A DNA stretch of 56,113 bases from Candidatus Flavonifractor merdavium. GTDB lineage: Bacteria > Bacillota > Clostridia > Oscillospirales > Oscillospiraceae. How positions within the stretch are numbered: position 1 is the first letter of the stretch; the number at the start of each line of letters is the position of its first letter. The stretch is from contig DWXF01000055.1 of assembly GCA_019119335.1 (NCBI GenBank), forward strand, positions 1 through 56,113, read 5' to 3'. The notes beneath the pieces are model-generated. The model made no database searches. It was not told the DNA's origin and saw only the letters and a list, made by a program, of their open reading frames with translations. Position numbers and translations under genes: made by a program. This document shows positions 1-9,173 of this stretch, piece by piece.

Positions 1-259
1 CCGTGACATGTTCCTGATGCAGTTCCAGGCGGACATTCTGGACCGCCAGGTGCTCCGCCCCGCCATCCGGGAGACCACCGCCCTGGGCGCGGCCTATCTG
101 GCCGGTCTGGCCACCAACGTGTGGTCCGGCATGGAGGAGCTCAGCCGCCTGTGGCGGTGCGACACCGCTTTCACTCCCGCCATGGAGGCCGCCAATCGGG
201 AAAAGCTGATGGGTGACTGGCACCGGGCGGTGGAGCGCTGCCAGGGCTGGGCAAAGTAG
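1..259 (+). CDS. glpK: Glycerol kinase, C-terminal end (partial)
   Basis: This is the last part of an ATP-dependent glycerol kinase, which phosphorylates glycerol to sn-glycerol-3-phosphate in the cytoplasm. The visible residues contain the C-terminal FGGY-family pattern: LMQFQADIL, then [17 protein letters not shown], then a tail ending CQGWAK. The coding frame is open from the first base, so the start lies outside the window. No clear terminator follows the stop. Other FGGY kinases share parts of this pattern, but the LMQFQADIL...[14 protein letters not shown] combination is that of glycerol kinase. Nothing can be said about a facilitator or dehydrogenase partner because the upstream DNA is missing. 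Confidence 0.85.
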   Translation, partial: RDMFLMQFQADILDRQVLRPAIRETTALGAAYLAGLATNVWSGMEELSRLWRCDTAFTPAMEAANREKLMGDWHRAVERCQGWAK

Positions 260-299
260 TTCTTCGACAAAGCCTCCTGTCTTTCTCCAACCTTCTCTC

Positions 300-328
300 T
301 TGCAGGATGGGCGCAAATAGAGTAAAAT
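300..328 (+). promoter_or_regulatory. Putative sigma-A promoter of the 358 gene
   Basis: TTGCAG (300-305) and TAAAAT (323-328) are separated by 17 bases and lie 30 bases before the start codon at 358. The promoter lies between two arms of a 12-base inverted repeat (272-283 and 338-349). Confidence 0.5.
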
Positions 329-357
329 AGGGGCCAGAAGACAGGAGGCCCAAAGCC

Positions 358-795
358 ATGCAGAACATCGAATCCTTTTCCTATCAGTGCGGCGTGATCG
401 ACTGTTTCAACGAGATGGTGTGCGCGGGGGTAAAAAATCTGGCGCTCAGTCGTCCTCTGGACAGCGCGGCGGAGCGGGACGCCCTGCTCCCTTTCACCCG
501 TGAAAGCTGCGGCCGCTACGGAAACCAGTTCTACATAGAGGACGAGCCCCTGCTCACCGATCTGTTTCCCCTCTCCATGAATGCGGGAAAACACAACATC
601 CTGCTCTACCGGGAGGACCATATTCTGGCCCAGTACCTGCGCCTGAAGGCCTGGAAAAATTCCCTGGTACAGGAAAAGGTCTATTTCGGCGGCAACCGCA
701 CCCAGATTGCCTGGGATTACGGCCGCCTGCTCTCCTACCCGGAGGAGGCCATCCGGCGGCTGATCGCGGACAACCCGGAAAAGGAGCAGCTGTGA
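358..795 (+). CDS. Hypothetical protein, 145 residues
   Basis: I do not recognise this protein. It is a soluble-looking 145-residue product with no signal peptide, membrane segment or repeated motif. The composition is mixed, with several aromatic and charged residues and a C-terminal stretch EEAIRRLIADNPEKEQL that is probably helical. The start at 358 is well supported: a strong AGGAGG site at 343-348 precedes it by nine bases, and a likely promoter lies at 300-328. The gene is monocistronic, since glpK ends about 100 bases before it and the next gene has its own promoter starting eight bases after this stop. Base use resembles the neighbouring core genes, so there is no sign of recent transfer. 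The CDS is confident and the function unknown. Confidence 0.75.
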   Translation: MQNIESFSYQCGVIDCFNEMVCAGVKNLALSRPLDSAAERDALLPFTRESCGRYGNQFYIEDEPLLTDLFPLSMNAGKHNILLYREDHILAQYLRLKAWKNSLVQEKVYFGGNRTQIAWDYGRLLSYPEEAIRRLIADNPEKEQL

Positions 796-802
796 TTTCC
801 CC

Positions 803-831
803 TTGACGGACGACCGGTTCAGTGGTATAGT
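803..831 (+). promoter_or_regulatory. Promoter of the cold-shock gene
   Basis: TTGACG (803-808) and TATAGT (826-831) have a 17-base spacer, close to consensus. They lie about 130 bases before the ATG at 963, so the transcript has a long 5' leader. Confidence 0.7.
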
Positions 832-858
832 ATCAGGGTAGTCTAAATGCACGGCCTG

Positions 859-921
859 AACTCACATTTTTGTAGTCATCGTCGGTTCTTCAGACGATAC
901 GCAATGATGTGAGTTTTTTCT
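859..921 (+). promoter_or_regulatory. Structured leader of the cold-shock mRNA
   Basis: AACTCACAT (859-867) pairs with ATGTGAGTT (907-915). Inside it ATCGTC (878-883) pairs with GACGAT (893-898). The outer stem is followed at once by a run of T (914-919). The shape is that of an intrinsic terminator or attenuator inside the leader. Cold-shock genes in other bacteria have temperature-sensitive leaders, so a thermosensing or autoregulated role is an inference. Confidence 0.55.
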
Positions 922-962
922 TTGTCATTTAGCTCCAAAATCTATTCTCAGGAGGTACCATC

Positions 963-1175
963 ATGTATCACGGTACTGTCAAGTGGTTCAACGAGACCAA
1001 GGGCTTCGGCTTCATTTCCAACGACGAGGGCGGCGACGACGTGTTCGTCCACTTCTCCGCCATCGTGTGCGACGGCTTCAAGACCCTCCAGGAGGGCCAG
1101 AAGGTTACCTATGAGGTTGAGCCCGATCCCAAGAATCCCGACAAGCTGCGCGCTGTCAACGTTGTGGCCGCCTGA
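963..1175 (+). CDS. csp: Cold-shock protein, CspA family
   Basis: A 70-residue single-domain cold-shock protein that binds single-stranded nucleic acid and acts as an RNA chaperone in the cytoplasm. It starts [19 protein letters not shown], which contains the RNP1 motif (KGFGFI), followed by RNP2 (VFVHFSAI). Length and fold order are normal for the family. The start is supported by an AGGAGG site (950-955) seven bases upstream. The gene has its own promoter (803-831), a long structured leader (859-921) and a strong terminator (1194-1226), so it is an independent transcription unit. The leader suggests control after transcription starts. The family assignment is certain; the sequence does not show which paralogue this is. 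Confidence 0.97.
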   Translation: MYHGTVKWFNETKGFGFISNDEGGDDVFVHFSAIVCDGFKTLQEGQKVTYEVEPDPKNPDKLRAVNVVAA

Positions 1176-1193
1176 ACTGTCCTGACTCCATTG

Positions 1194-1226
1194 CGCCGGT
1201 CCCCATGGGGACCGGCGTTCTTTTTT
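1194..1226 (+). terminator. Rho-independent terminator after csp
   Basis: An 11-base-pair perfect stem (CGCCGGTCCCC at 1194-1204, GGGGACCGGCG at 1207-1217) is followed by TTCTTTTTT. Confidence 0.92.
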
Positions 1227-1311
1227 ACGCCGCACCTTTTGCCCGCCGGGGACGTATACTGTCTTGCGGAGGGCAAAGACCCGCCGCCACTTTGAATGGG
1301 GGTACTTCATC

Positions 1312-1551
1312 ATGTGTTGTTGTAATCGTCAGAATCGCTGCTGCCGCTGCTGCTGCGGCTCCGGAACCGGTAACAGCGGCGGGGCCGTCACCCTGCCCGC
1401 CTTCGACAGTCTGGCCCGGATGATCAACAGCGGCAGCTCCAACACCACTAACACCCGCTGGCCGGTGTATGTCTCCGTCCCCGCCTTCCTCTGGGAGGAG
1501 GAGGACGACGACTCCAACTCCTGCGGTTCCTGCGGCTGCTGCCGCGGTTAA
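1312..1551 (+). CDS. Small cysteine-rich protein
   Basis: A 79-residue protein with twelve cysteines in two clusters, eight in the first fifteen residues (MCCCNRQNRCCRCCC) and four at the end (SCGSCGCC). Between them are a Ser/Asn/Gly-rich stretch, a short hydrophobic part (WPVYVSVPAFLW) and an acidic run (EEEDDD). I chose ATG 1312 because a GGGGG site lies nine bases before it; a longer reading from 1264 is possible but has no ribosome site. There is no signal peptide. Such clusters can bind metals or cross-link in spore coats, but no family is recognised. The gene stands alone between two strong terminators. Confidence 0.6.
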   Translation: MCCCNRQNRCCRCCCGSGTGNSGGAVTLPAFDSLARMINSGSSNTTNTRWPVYVSVPAFLWEEEDDDSNSCGSCGCCRG

Positions 1552-1594
1552 ACTCCGCGCCGCCCATTCGGGCGGCTACTTACCCCCATTCTCT

Positions 1595-1627
1595 CCCCCG
1601 CGGCATGGTCCGCGGGGGATTTTTTCT
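1595..1627 (+). terminator. Rho-independent terminator after the cysteine-rich gene
   Basis: CCCCCGCGG (1595-1603) pairs with CCGCGGGGG (1610-1618), followed by ATTTTTTCTG. It closes the unit before the fatty acid cluster. Confidence 0.92.
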
Positions 1628-1690
1628 GTTTTAACCCCTTGGGCCCCAATGGTTCCCACCTCTTTTCCCTTTTTTCGGCAAAAATAACCC

Positions 1691-1718
1691 TTGACAAATG
1701 GAGCGCTCCTGATAAAAT
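1691..1718 (+). promoter_or_regulatory. Promoter of the acpP-acc-fab cluster
   Basis: TTGACA (1691-1696) and TAAAAT (1713-1718), 16-base spacer. A partial palindrome GGAGCGCTCC (1700-1709) sits in the spacer. No other strong promoter is seen until 10857, so this one probably drives the whole cluster. Confidence 0.6.
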
Positions 1719-1736
1719 ATGCTTAAATTATTTTAT

Positions 1737-1775
1737 TTAAAAATTTTTAAGTAAAATGATTTAACTAAAAATTTT
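1737..1775 (+). promoter_or_regulatory. AT-rich repeats, possible fatty-acid operator
   Basis: A perfect 14-base palindrome TTAAAAATTTTTAA (1737-1750) is followed by a second copy of its core, TAAAAATTTT, at 1766-1775. The two cores (1738-1747 and 1766-1775) are 28 bases apart. They lie just downstream of the promoter and before the acpP ribosome site (GTGAGGAG), in an island far richer in A/T than its surroundings. A role as binding sites for the MarR protein encoded at 10918 is inferred only from position. Confidence 0.35.
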
Positions 1776-1801
1776 GAATTGAATTGTGAGGAGCATTTAG
1801 C

Positions 1802-2032
1802 ATGGATTTCGAGAAGATCAAGGACATCATTGTGGAGACTCTGAGCTGCGACGCCGACAAGGTGACCCCCGAGGCTCGTCTGGCTGAGGATCTGGAGGCC
1901 GACTCCCTGGCCGCTGTGGAGCTGTCCATGGCTCTAGAGGAGGCTTTCGGCGTGACCATCGCCGACGAGGATCTGCCCAACATGAAGACCGTGGGCGATC
2001 TGGTGAAGTACATCGAGGAGCACGCTGCGTAA
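1802..2032 (+). CDS. acpP: Acyl carrier protein
   Basis: A 76-residue acidic acyl carrier protein that carries growing fatty acyl chains as thioesters on a 4'-phosphopantetheine arm. The attachment serine is S35 in the conserved DSL motif (LEADSLAAVEL). Length, acidity and the four-helix pattern are typical. The start is supported by GAGGAG about seven bases upstream. It is the first gene of a long cluster that encodes almost every enzyme ACP works with. An inverted repeat at 2058-2080, after its stop, may reduce read-through into accB, which would fit the high demand for ACP. Confidence 0.97.
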   Translation: MDFEKIKDIIVETLSCDADKVTPEARLAEDLEADSLAAVELSMALEEAFGVTIADEDLPNMKTVGDLVKYIEEHAA

Positions 2033-2057
2033 TTGCAGCTTTCTGCACAACTGCCTG

Positions 2058-2083
2058 AGGCGCCGGTAAACCCGGCGCCTTTG
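2058..2083 (+). terminator. Possible partial terminator between acpP and accB
   Basis: AGGCGCCGG (2058-2066) pairs with CCGGCGCCT (2072-2080), closed by a five-base loop and followed by TTTGTG rather than a full T run. It could act as a leaky terminator or an mRNA-stabilising hairpin. Confidence 0.5.
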
Positions 2084-2100
2084 TGCCGAAAGGAGCCGCT

Positions 2101-2532
2101 ATGACCAACCAAGAGATCTTTGAACTGATGTCCCGCTTCGACCAGAGCGGTATCACCACTTTTAAGCTGACCACCAAGGACGTGACGCTGGAGCTGAGCA
2201 AGGGCTTGGCCGCCGTCCCCGCCGCACCGGCTGCCGGGCCAGCGCCCGCCACGCCTGCCCCGACCGTGGCCGCCGCCCCCGCCCAGCCGGAGGGGCCCTG
2301 CATCACCGCTCCTCTGGTAGGCACTTTCTACGCCGCCTCCGCCCCCGACGCCGCGCCCTTTGTCAAGGTGGGCGACAAGGTGAAGAAGGGCCAGACCGTG
2401 TGCCTGATGGAGGCCATGAAGATGATGAACGAGGTGCAGGCCCCCTGCGACTGTGTGATTGAGGCCATTTTGCAGGAGGATGGGGCCCTGGTGTCCTTCG
2501 GGGACCCCCTCATCCGCTACCGGGAAGGGTGA
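2101..2532 (+). CDS. accB: Biotin carboxyl carrier protein of acetyl-CoA carboxylase
   Basis: A 143-residue biotin carboxyl carrier protein that shuttles carboxybiotin from AccC to the carboxyltransferase AccAD. The biotinyl lysine is K107 in EAMKMMNEV. Residues 1-34 form the N-terminal domain, about 36-66 are an Ala/Pro-rich flexible linker, and 67-143 form the biotinyl domain. The start ATG 2101 follows an AAAGGAG site by six bases; an upstream ATG at 2083 in frame lacks a good site. It is followed four bases later by accC. The MKM motif and context leave little doubt. Confidence 0.96.
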   Translation: MTNQEIFELMSRFDQSGITTFKLTTKDVTLELSKGLAAVPAAPAAGPAPATPAPTVAAAPAQPEGPCITAPLVGTFYAASAPDAAPFVKVGDKVKKGQTVCLMEAMKMMNEVQAPCDCVIEAILQEDGALVSFGDPLIRYREG

Positions 2533-2536
2533 GTCC

Positions 2537-3918
<1,382 letters not shown>

Positions 3919-3922
<4 letters not shown>

Positions 3923-4785
3923 GCAACGTCTTTGCCCAACGGCGGCAGAAGCTGCTCTCCCTGAAGGCCCTCCGGGGCGCCTCCCCCGCCCCCGCCCACA
4001 CCGAGGAGACCTGTCCCGCCTGCGGCGGCACTGTCAAACGCCGGGACCTGGTGGCCGGGCGGTACGTGTGCCCCCTGTGCGGCCACCATTACCCCATCGG
4101 GGCCTATTACCGGCTAAGTCTGGTGCTGGACAAGGGCACCTTCCGGGAGCTGGACGGCACCCTCACCTCCAACGATCCCCTGTCCTTCCCCGGCTACGCC
4201 GCCAAGCTGGACACCGCCCGGCGGCGCACCGGCATGAGCGAGGCAGTCGTCACCGCCACCGGCCGCATGGGCGGTCAGAAGGTGGCGGTGGGCGCGCTGG
4301 ACAGCCGGTTCTTCATGGGCAGCATGAGCGCCGCCCTGGGCGAAAAGGTCACCCGGCTGGTGGAGTACGCCGAAAAAAACAAGCTGCCCCTGATCCTCTT
4401 TTCCGCCAGCGGCGGGGCCCGGATGCAGGAGGGCATTTTATCCCTGATGCAGATGGCCAAAACCTCCGCCGCTCTGGAGCGGTTCTCCCAGAAGGGCGGT
4501 CTGTATATCTCGGTGCTCACCCACCCCACCACCGGCGGGGTCACCGCCAGTTTCGCCAGTCTGGGAGACATCATGCTGGCCGAACCGGGGGCTCTGATCG
4601 GCTTTGCCGGTCCCCGGGTCATTGAGCAGACCATCGGAGAAAAGCTGCCGGAGGGCTTCCAGAGCGCCGAGTACCTGCTGGAGCACGGCTTTTTGGACGC
4701 CATTGTACCCCGGGCCCAGCTGCGGGACACCCTGCTCCAGCTGCTAAAACTCCACGGAAAAGGAGGCGGCGAGCGTGCCAAATGA
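3919..4785 (+). CDS. accD: Acetyl-CoA carboxylase carboxyltransferase, beta subunit
   Basis: A 288-residue beta subunit of the carboxyltransferase that moves the carboxyl group from biotin to acetyl-CoA, giving malonyl-CoA. A four-cysteine zinc ribbon is visible near residues 33-55 (CPACGG ... CPLCGHH). It is followed by the crotonase-fold carboxyltransferase domain with SGGARMQEG and GGVTASFASLGD. The start overlaps the accC stop by four bases, and the end overlaps accA by eleven bases, so the alpha and beta subunits are probably made in a coupled way. Length and motifs are standard. Confidence 0.97.
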
Positions 4786-5596
4786 TCTCACACCCGCCCA
4801 GCGGGTTGCCCTGGCCCGGCACGCCCAGCGTCCGGGCACGGCGGATTTCATTTCCGCCCTGTTCACTGACTTTTTTGAACAGCGGGGCGACCGCCACTGT
4901 GCCGACGACGGCAGCATTTTAGGCGGCATTGCCCTGTTCCACGGCCACCCGGTTACCGTCATCGGCCACCGGAAGGGCCGCACCCTGGAGGAACACATGG
5001 CCTACCACTTCGGCATGCCCTCCCCCGAGGGCTACCGGAAGGCCCAGCGCCTCATGCTCCAGGCCGAGAAATTTGGCCGGCCCATCATCACCTTTATCGA
5101 CACTCCCGGCGCCTACCCCGGCCTGGAGGCCGAGGCCCACGGCCAGGGTGAGGCCATCGCCCGCACCCTGGCTCTGCTGTCCGGCCTCACCGTCCCCGTG
5201 GTGGCGGTGGTCACCGGCGAGGGGGGCAGCGGCGGAGCTCTGGCCCTGGGCGTGGGCAACCGTGTGCTCATGCTGGAAAACGCCGTCTACTCCGTCCTCT
5301 CCCCCGAGGGCTTTGCCGCCATTCTGTGGAAGGACGCCTCCCGCAGCGCGGAGGCCTGCGACGTGATGAAGCTCACTGCCGCCGATCTGCTGGAGCTGGG
5401 CGTCATCGACGGCATCATCCCCGAGCCCGCCGCCGGAGCCCACGCCGCCCCTCAGCCGGTCTACCGGGCTCTGGACGCCGCCCTGGCGCGGGAGCTGGCC
5501 GCCCTGAGCAAGCTGAGCCCCTCCGCTCTGGCGGCAAACCGCTATAAAAAATTCCGCTTGATGGGCAGCAAAGCCCTTGGAAAGGAGCGCCTATGA
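4775..5596 (+). CDS. accA: Acetyl-CoA carboxylase carboxyltransferase, alpha subunit
   Basis: A 273-residue alpha subunit that pairs with AccD. Visible motifs are the DRHCADDGSI region, HRKGRTLEEH, FIDTPGAYPGLEAE and GEGGSGGALALGVGN, all typical of the crotonase-like alpha subunit. It starts at GTG 4775 with AAGGAGG eight bases upstream, inside the end of accD. It is shorter at the N-terminus than the E. coli protein (about 319 residues), as is common in Firmicutes. Its stop overlaps the fabH start (ATGA), so the carboxylase and the condensing enzyme genes are joined without a gap. Confidence 0.96.
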   Translation: MPNDLTPAQRVALARHAQRPGTADFISALFTDFFEQRGDRHCADDGSILGGIALFHGHPVTVIGHRKGRTLEEHMAYHFGMPSPEGYRKAQRLMLQAEKFGRPIITFIDTPGAYPGLEAEAHGQGEAIARTLALLSGLTVPVVAVVTGEGGSGGALALGVGNRVLMLENAVYSVLSPEGFAAILWKDASRSAEACDVMKLTAADLLELGVIDGIIPEPAAGAHAAPQPVYRALDAALARELAALSKLSPSALAANRYKKFRLMGSKALGKERL

Positions 5597-6543
5597 ACGG
5601 AATCAAATTGCTGGCCACCGGCTCCGCCCTGCCGGAGCGGGTGGTCACCAACGAGGACATGACCAAAATCGTGGATACCAGCGACGAGTGGATTGTCTCC
5701 CGCACCGGCATCTCCAGCCGCCGCCACTGCTCCGGGAATGAAAGCCATACATCCCTGTGCCTGGCCGCTGCCAGACAGGCCCTGGACCGGGCGGGCATTT
5801 CTCCCCAGCAGGTGGGGGTGTGCCTGGTGGCCACTCTGACCCAGGACTTCCTCACCCCCGCCGCGGCCTGCATCCTCCAGCAGGAGCTGGGATTCTTGGA
5901 GGACACGGTGTGCTTTGACCTGAACGCCGCCTGCTCCGGCTTTGTCTACGGCCTGCACACGGCGGAGTGCCTGCTGGCCGCCGCCCCCCGAAAATACGGC
6001 CTGGTGGTAGGCTGCGAGGTGCTCAGCCGGGTCACCGACTTTACCGACCGCTCCACCTGCGTCCTCTTTGGGGACGGGGCGGGGGCCGCCCTGGTGGAGT
6101 GGCGGGCGGATTACCCCTCTCTCCACGCGGTACTGGGCTGCCGGGGCAACTGGGAGGCCCTGGTCATCCCCGGCGTCAACACCGGCTCCCCCTCTTACAT
6201 CCACATGGACGGCCAGACCGTCTTTCGCTTCGCGGTGGAGGCTCTCCCCCGCTGCGCCAAGCAGGTGCTGGAAAAGGCCGGACTGGCCATGACCGACGTG
6301 GACCGGTTTGTGTTCCATCAGGCCAACCAGCGGATCATCGACTTCGCCATCAAAAAGCTGAAGGTTGACCCGACCAAGTGTACCGGCAACATCTCCCGCA
6401 CCGGCAACACCTCCGCCGCCAGCGTCCCCATTCTGCTGGACGAGCTGGTGACCTCCGGCGCCCTCACCTCCGGCCAGAAGGCCCTGTGCGTGGGCTTCGG
6501 CGGAGGGCTCACCTGGGCGGGCGGCCTGCTGGAGCTGGCCTGA
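5593..6543 (+). CDS. fabH: 3-oxoacyl-ACP synthase III
   Basis: A 316-residue ketoacyl-ACP synthase III that starts fatty acid synthesis by condensing an acyl-CoA primer with malonyl-ACP. The catalytic triad is visible: C114 in NAACSGFVYG, His in VFHQANQRII and Asn in NISRTGNTSAAS. Length is normal. The start overlaps the accA stop by four bases. Only one FabH is present here; the sequence does not show whether it prefers straight or branched primers. It is followed by fabK after 20 bases with a GAAGGAG site. Confidence 0.97.
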   Translation: MNGIKLLATGSALPERVVTNEDMTKIVDTSDEWIVSRTGISSRRHCSGNESHTSLCLAAARQALDRAGISPQQVGVCLVATLTQDFLTPAAACILQQELGFLEDTVCFDLNAACSGFVYGLHTAECLLAAAPRKYGLVVGCEVLSRVTDFTDRSTCVLFGDGAGAALVEWRADYPSLHAVLGCRGNWEALVIPGVNTGSPSYIHMDGQTVFRFAVEALPRCAKQVLEKAGLAMTDVDRFVFHQANQRIIDFAIKKLKVDPTKCTGNISRTGNTSAASVPILLDELVTSGALTSGQKALCVGFGGGLTWAGGLLELA

Positions 6544-6563
6544 GATAAAGAAGGAGTATCCAT

Positions 6564-7490
6564 ATGAAATTGAACGAACTGCTGGGGACCGAGTTCCCCA
6601 TCATCCAGGGCGGTATGGCCAACATCGCCACCGGCACTTTCGCCGCCGCCGTGTCCAACGCCGGGGCTCTGGGCCTGGTGGGCTCCGGCGGCATGGACGC
6701 CGAGGCCCTCCGTGCCGAGATCCGCGCCGCCAAGGCGGGCACCGACAAGCCCTTTGGCGTCAACCTGATGCTGATGAACCCACACATTGACGAGCTGGCC
6801 AAGGTGGTGGTGGAGGAGGGCGTGCAGGTGGTGACCACCGGCGCGGGCAACCCGGGCAAATACATCCCCGCCTGGAAAGAGGCGGGCATCAAGGTGTTTC
6901 CCGTGGTGGCCGCCCCCATCCTGGCCTACCGGCTGGAGCGTTACGGCATTGACGGCGTGATCGCCGAGGGCACCGAGAGCGGCGGCCATGTGGGCGAGAT
7001 GACCACCATGGCTCTGGTTCCCCAGGTGGTGGACGCGGTGAGCGTCCCCGTCATCGCCGCCGGCGGCATTGCCGACGGCCGCCAGCTGGCCGCCGCCTTC
7101 GCTCTGGGGGCCTGCGGCGTACAGCTGGGCACCTGCCTGCTGGCCAGTACCGAGTGCCCCATCCATGACAACTACAAGCAGGCGGTGGTCAAGGCCGGAG
7201 CCAACGATACCACCGTCACCGGCCGCACCGGCGGGGCTCCCGTCCGGGTGCTGAAAAACAAGATGGCCCGGGAGTATCTGCGGATGGAGAAGCAGAACCT
7301 GCCTCTGGAGGAGATGGAGAAGCTGACCCTGGGCTCCCTCCGCCGGGCGGTGTTCGACGGCGACCTGGACACCGGCAGCTTTATGGCCGGTCAGGTGGCG
7401 GGCATGATCCATGAGGTGAAGCCCCTGCGCCGGATTTTCGAGGAACTGATGGCTGGATATGCGGCCGTGGTGAAAGGACTGAACGTATGA
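6564..7490 (+). CDS. fabK: Enoyl-ACP reductase II, FMN-dependent
   Basis: A 308-residue flavoprotein of the 2-nitropropane dioxygenase/FabK family that reduces trans-2-enoyl-ACP in the last step of each elongation cycle. It has the TIM-barrel pattern QGGMANIATG, NLMLMNPHIDEL, EGTESGGHVGEMTT and AAGGIADGRQLAAAFALGA, which bind FMN and NAD(P)H. No FabI-type reductase is seen in the cluster, so this is probably the only enoyl reductase encoded here. FabK enzymes are naturally insensitive to triclosan. The stop overlaps the fabD start by four bases. Confidence 0.95.
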   Translation: MKLNELLGTEFPIIQGGMANIATGTFAAAVSNAGALGLVGSGGMDAEALRAEIRAAKAGTDKPFGVNLMLMNPHIDELAKVVVEEGVQVVTTGAGNPGKYIPAWKEAGIKVFPVVAAPILAYRLERYGIDGVIAEGTESGGHVGEMTTMALVPQVVDAVSVPVIAAGGIADGRQLAAAFALGACGVQLGTCLLASTECPIHDNYKQAVVKAGANDTTVTGRTGGAPVRVLKNKMAREYLRMEKQNLPLEEMEKLTLGSLRRAVFDGDLDTGSFMAGQVAGMIHEVKPLRRIFEELMAGYAAVVKGLNV

Positions 7491-8413
7491 GCCTTGCCTT
7501 TTTGTACGCCGGACAGGGCAGCCAGCACCCCGGCATGGGGGCCGACCTCTACGAGGCCTACCCCGAATTCAAAGCTGTGCTGGACGGCGCGGACGTGGAT
7601 TTTGACCTGAAAACCGTCTCCTTTACCGACCCTGACGGGGTATTGAACCAGACCGAGTACACCCAGCCCTGTATGGTGGCCTTTGCCGCCGGCATGACCG
7701 CCATCCTGTACGGGATGGGGATTCAGCCCGACTACGCCGCCGGGCTCAGCCTGGGCGAGTACTCCGCCCTTCAGGCCGCCGGGGTGTTTACCCCTCAGCA
7801 GGCCGTCTCCCTGGCCGCCTTCCGGGGCAAGGCCATGGCCTCCGCTGCCGCCGGTATGGCCTGCGGCATGACCGCCGTGCTGGGCCTGGACCGGGAGAAG
7901 CTGCAGCAGGCCTGCGACCAGGCCGCCGACGCGGGCGTGGTGGAGATCGCCAACTACAACTGTCCCGGCCAGCTGGTCATCGGGGGCCAAAAGGAGTCGG
8001 TGGACAAAGCCGCCGCCCTGGCCAAGGAGCTGGGCGCCAAGCGGTGCATGCCTTTGAAGGTCAGCGGCCCCTTCCACACCTCCCTGCTGCGCCCCGCCGG
8101 GGACGCCCTGCGGGAGAAGTTCCAGGAGATCACCTTCGGCCCCATGGCCTTCCCGGTGCTGTTCAACTGCCTGGGCCGGGAGATGGGCCCGGAGGACACC
8201 ATTCCCGCCCTGCTGGAGCAGCAGGTCCAGTCCTCCGTGTACATGGAGGACACCATCCGCCGGCTGGAGGCGCTGGGGGTGGATACCATCGTGGAGATCG
8301 GGCCGGGCAAGGCCCTCAGCGGCTTTGTGAAAAAGACCGCCCCTTCCATCAAGACCTACGCCGTGGAGACCTGCGCCGACATTGAGGCGCTGGCCGCGGC
8401 CCTGAAAGGATAA
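7487..8413 (+). CDS. fabD: Malonyl-CoA:ACP transacylase
   Basis: A 308-residue malonyltransferase that loads malonyl groups onto ACP. The N-terminal AFLYAGQGSQHPGMG and the nucleophile elbow GLSLGEYSAL (catalytic Ser) are visible, as is the catalytic His region GPFHTSLL. The elbow has Leu where E. coli has His (GHSLGE), a change I recall in clostridial FabD. Its ATG overlaps the fabK stop (ATGA), and fabG begins four bases after its stop, so it is inside the coupled core of the operon. Confidence 0.96.
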   Translation: MSLAFLYAGQGSQHPGMGADLYEAYPEFKAVLDGADVDFDLKTVSFTDPDGVLNQTEYTQPCMVAFAAGMTAILYGMGIQPDYAAGLSLGEYSALQAAGVFTPQQAVSLAAFRGKAMASAAAGMACGMTAVLGLDREKLQQACDQAADAGVVEIANYNCPGQLVIGGQKESVDKAAALAKELGAKRCMPLKVSGPFHTSLLRPAGDALREKFQEITFGPMAFPVLFNCLGREMGPEDTIPALLEQQVQSSVYMEDTIRRLEALGVDTIVEIGPGKALSGFVKKTAPSIKTYAVETCADIEALAAALKG

Positions 8414-8417
8414 GAAT

Positions 8418-9161
8418 ATGAGTATGACTGGAAAGACCGCCGTGGTCACCGGCGGCAGCCGGGGCATCGGCAAGGCCATCTGCCTGGAGCTGGCCCGCCG
8501 GGGAGCCAACGTGGTATTCTCCTACGCCGGCAACACCGCCGCTGCGGAAGAGACTCTGGCCGCCCTGAAGGAGCTGGACGTAGAGGCCCGGGCCGTCCAG
8601 GGCAGCGTGGCCGACCCCGCCGCCGTGAAGGCCCTGATGGACACCGCCGTAAAAGAGCTGAGCGGGCTCCACATCCTGGTAAACAACGCCGGCATTACCC
8701 GGGACAACCTGGCCATGATGCTGAAGGAGGAGGACTTTGACGCAGTCATTGAGACCAACCTGAAGGGGGCCTTCCTGTGCATGAAGGCCGCCGCCCGGCC
8801 CATGATGAAGGCCAAATTCGGCCGGATCATCAACCTCTCCTCGGTGGTGGCCCTGCGGGGCAATCCGGGCCAGATCAACTACTGCGCCAGCAAGGCGGGG
8901 GTCATCGGCATGACCAAGTCCCTGGCCCGGGAGCTGGGCGGACGGGGCATTACCGTCAACGCGGTAGCTCCCGGCTACATTGAGACCGACATGACCGCCG
9001 CCCTGCCGGAGGCCGCCCGGGAGGCCATGCTGGGCTCCATCCCCGCCGGCCGGCCCGGCAAGCCGGAGGATGTGGCCGCCGCTGTGGCCTTCCTGGCCTC
9101 CGACGAAGCCGCTTACATCACCGGACAGGTCCTCTCCGTCGATGGCGGAATGGGCATGTAA
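8418..9161 (+). CDS. fabG: 3-oxoacyl-ACP reductase
   Basis: A 247-residue short-chain dehydrogenase that reduces 3-oxoacyl-ACP with NADPH. The cofactor motif TGGSRGIGKAI is near residue 12, NNAG near 90, the catalytic Ser in NLSSVV near 137 and the YCASKAG catalytic Tyr/Lys pair near 151-155. Length is standard. The start may be ATG 8418 or ATG 8424; the AAGGA site at 8406-8410 fits 8418. Its place between fabD and fabF supports FabG rather than another dehydrogenase of the family. Confidence 0.95.
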   Translation: MSMTGKTAVVTGGSRGIGKAICLELARRGANVVFSYAGNTAAAEETLAALKELDVEARAVQGSVADPAAVKALMDTAVKELSGLHILVNNAGITRDNLAMMLKEEDFDAVIETNLKGAFLCMKAAARPMMKAKFGRIINLSSVVALRGNPGQINYCASKAGVIGMTKSLARELGGRGITVNAVAPGYIETDMTAALPEAAREAMLGSIPAGRPGKPEDVAAAVAFLASDEAAYITGQVLSVDGGMGM

Positions 9162-9173
9162 GGAGGAACGAAC

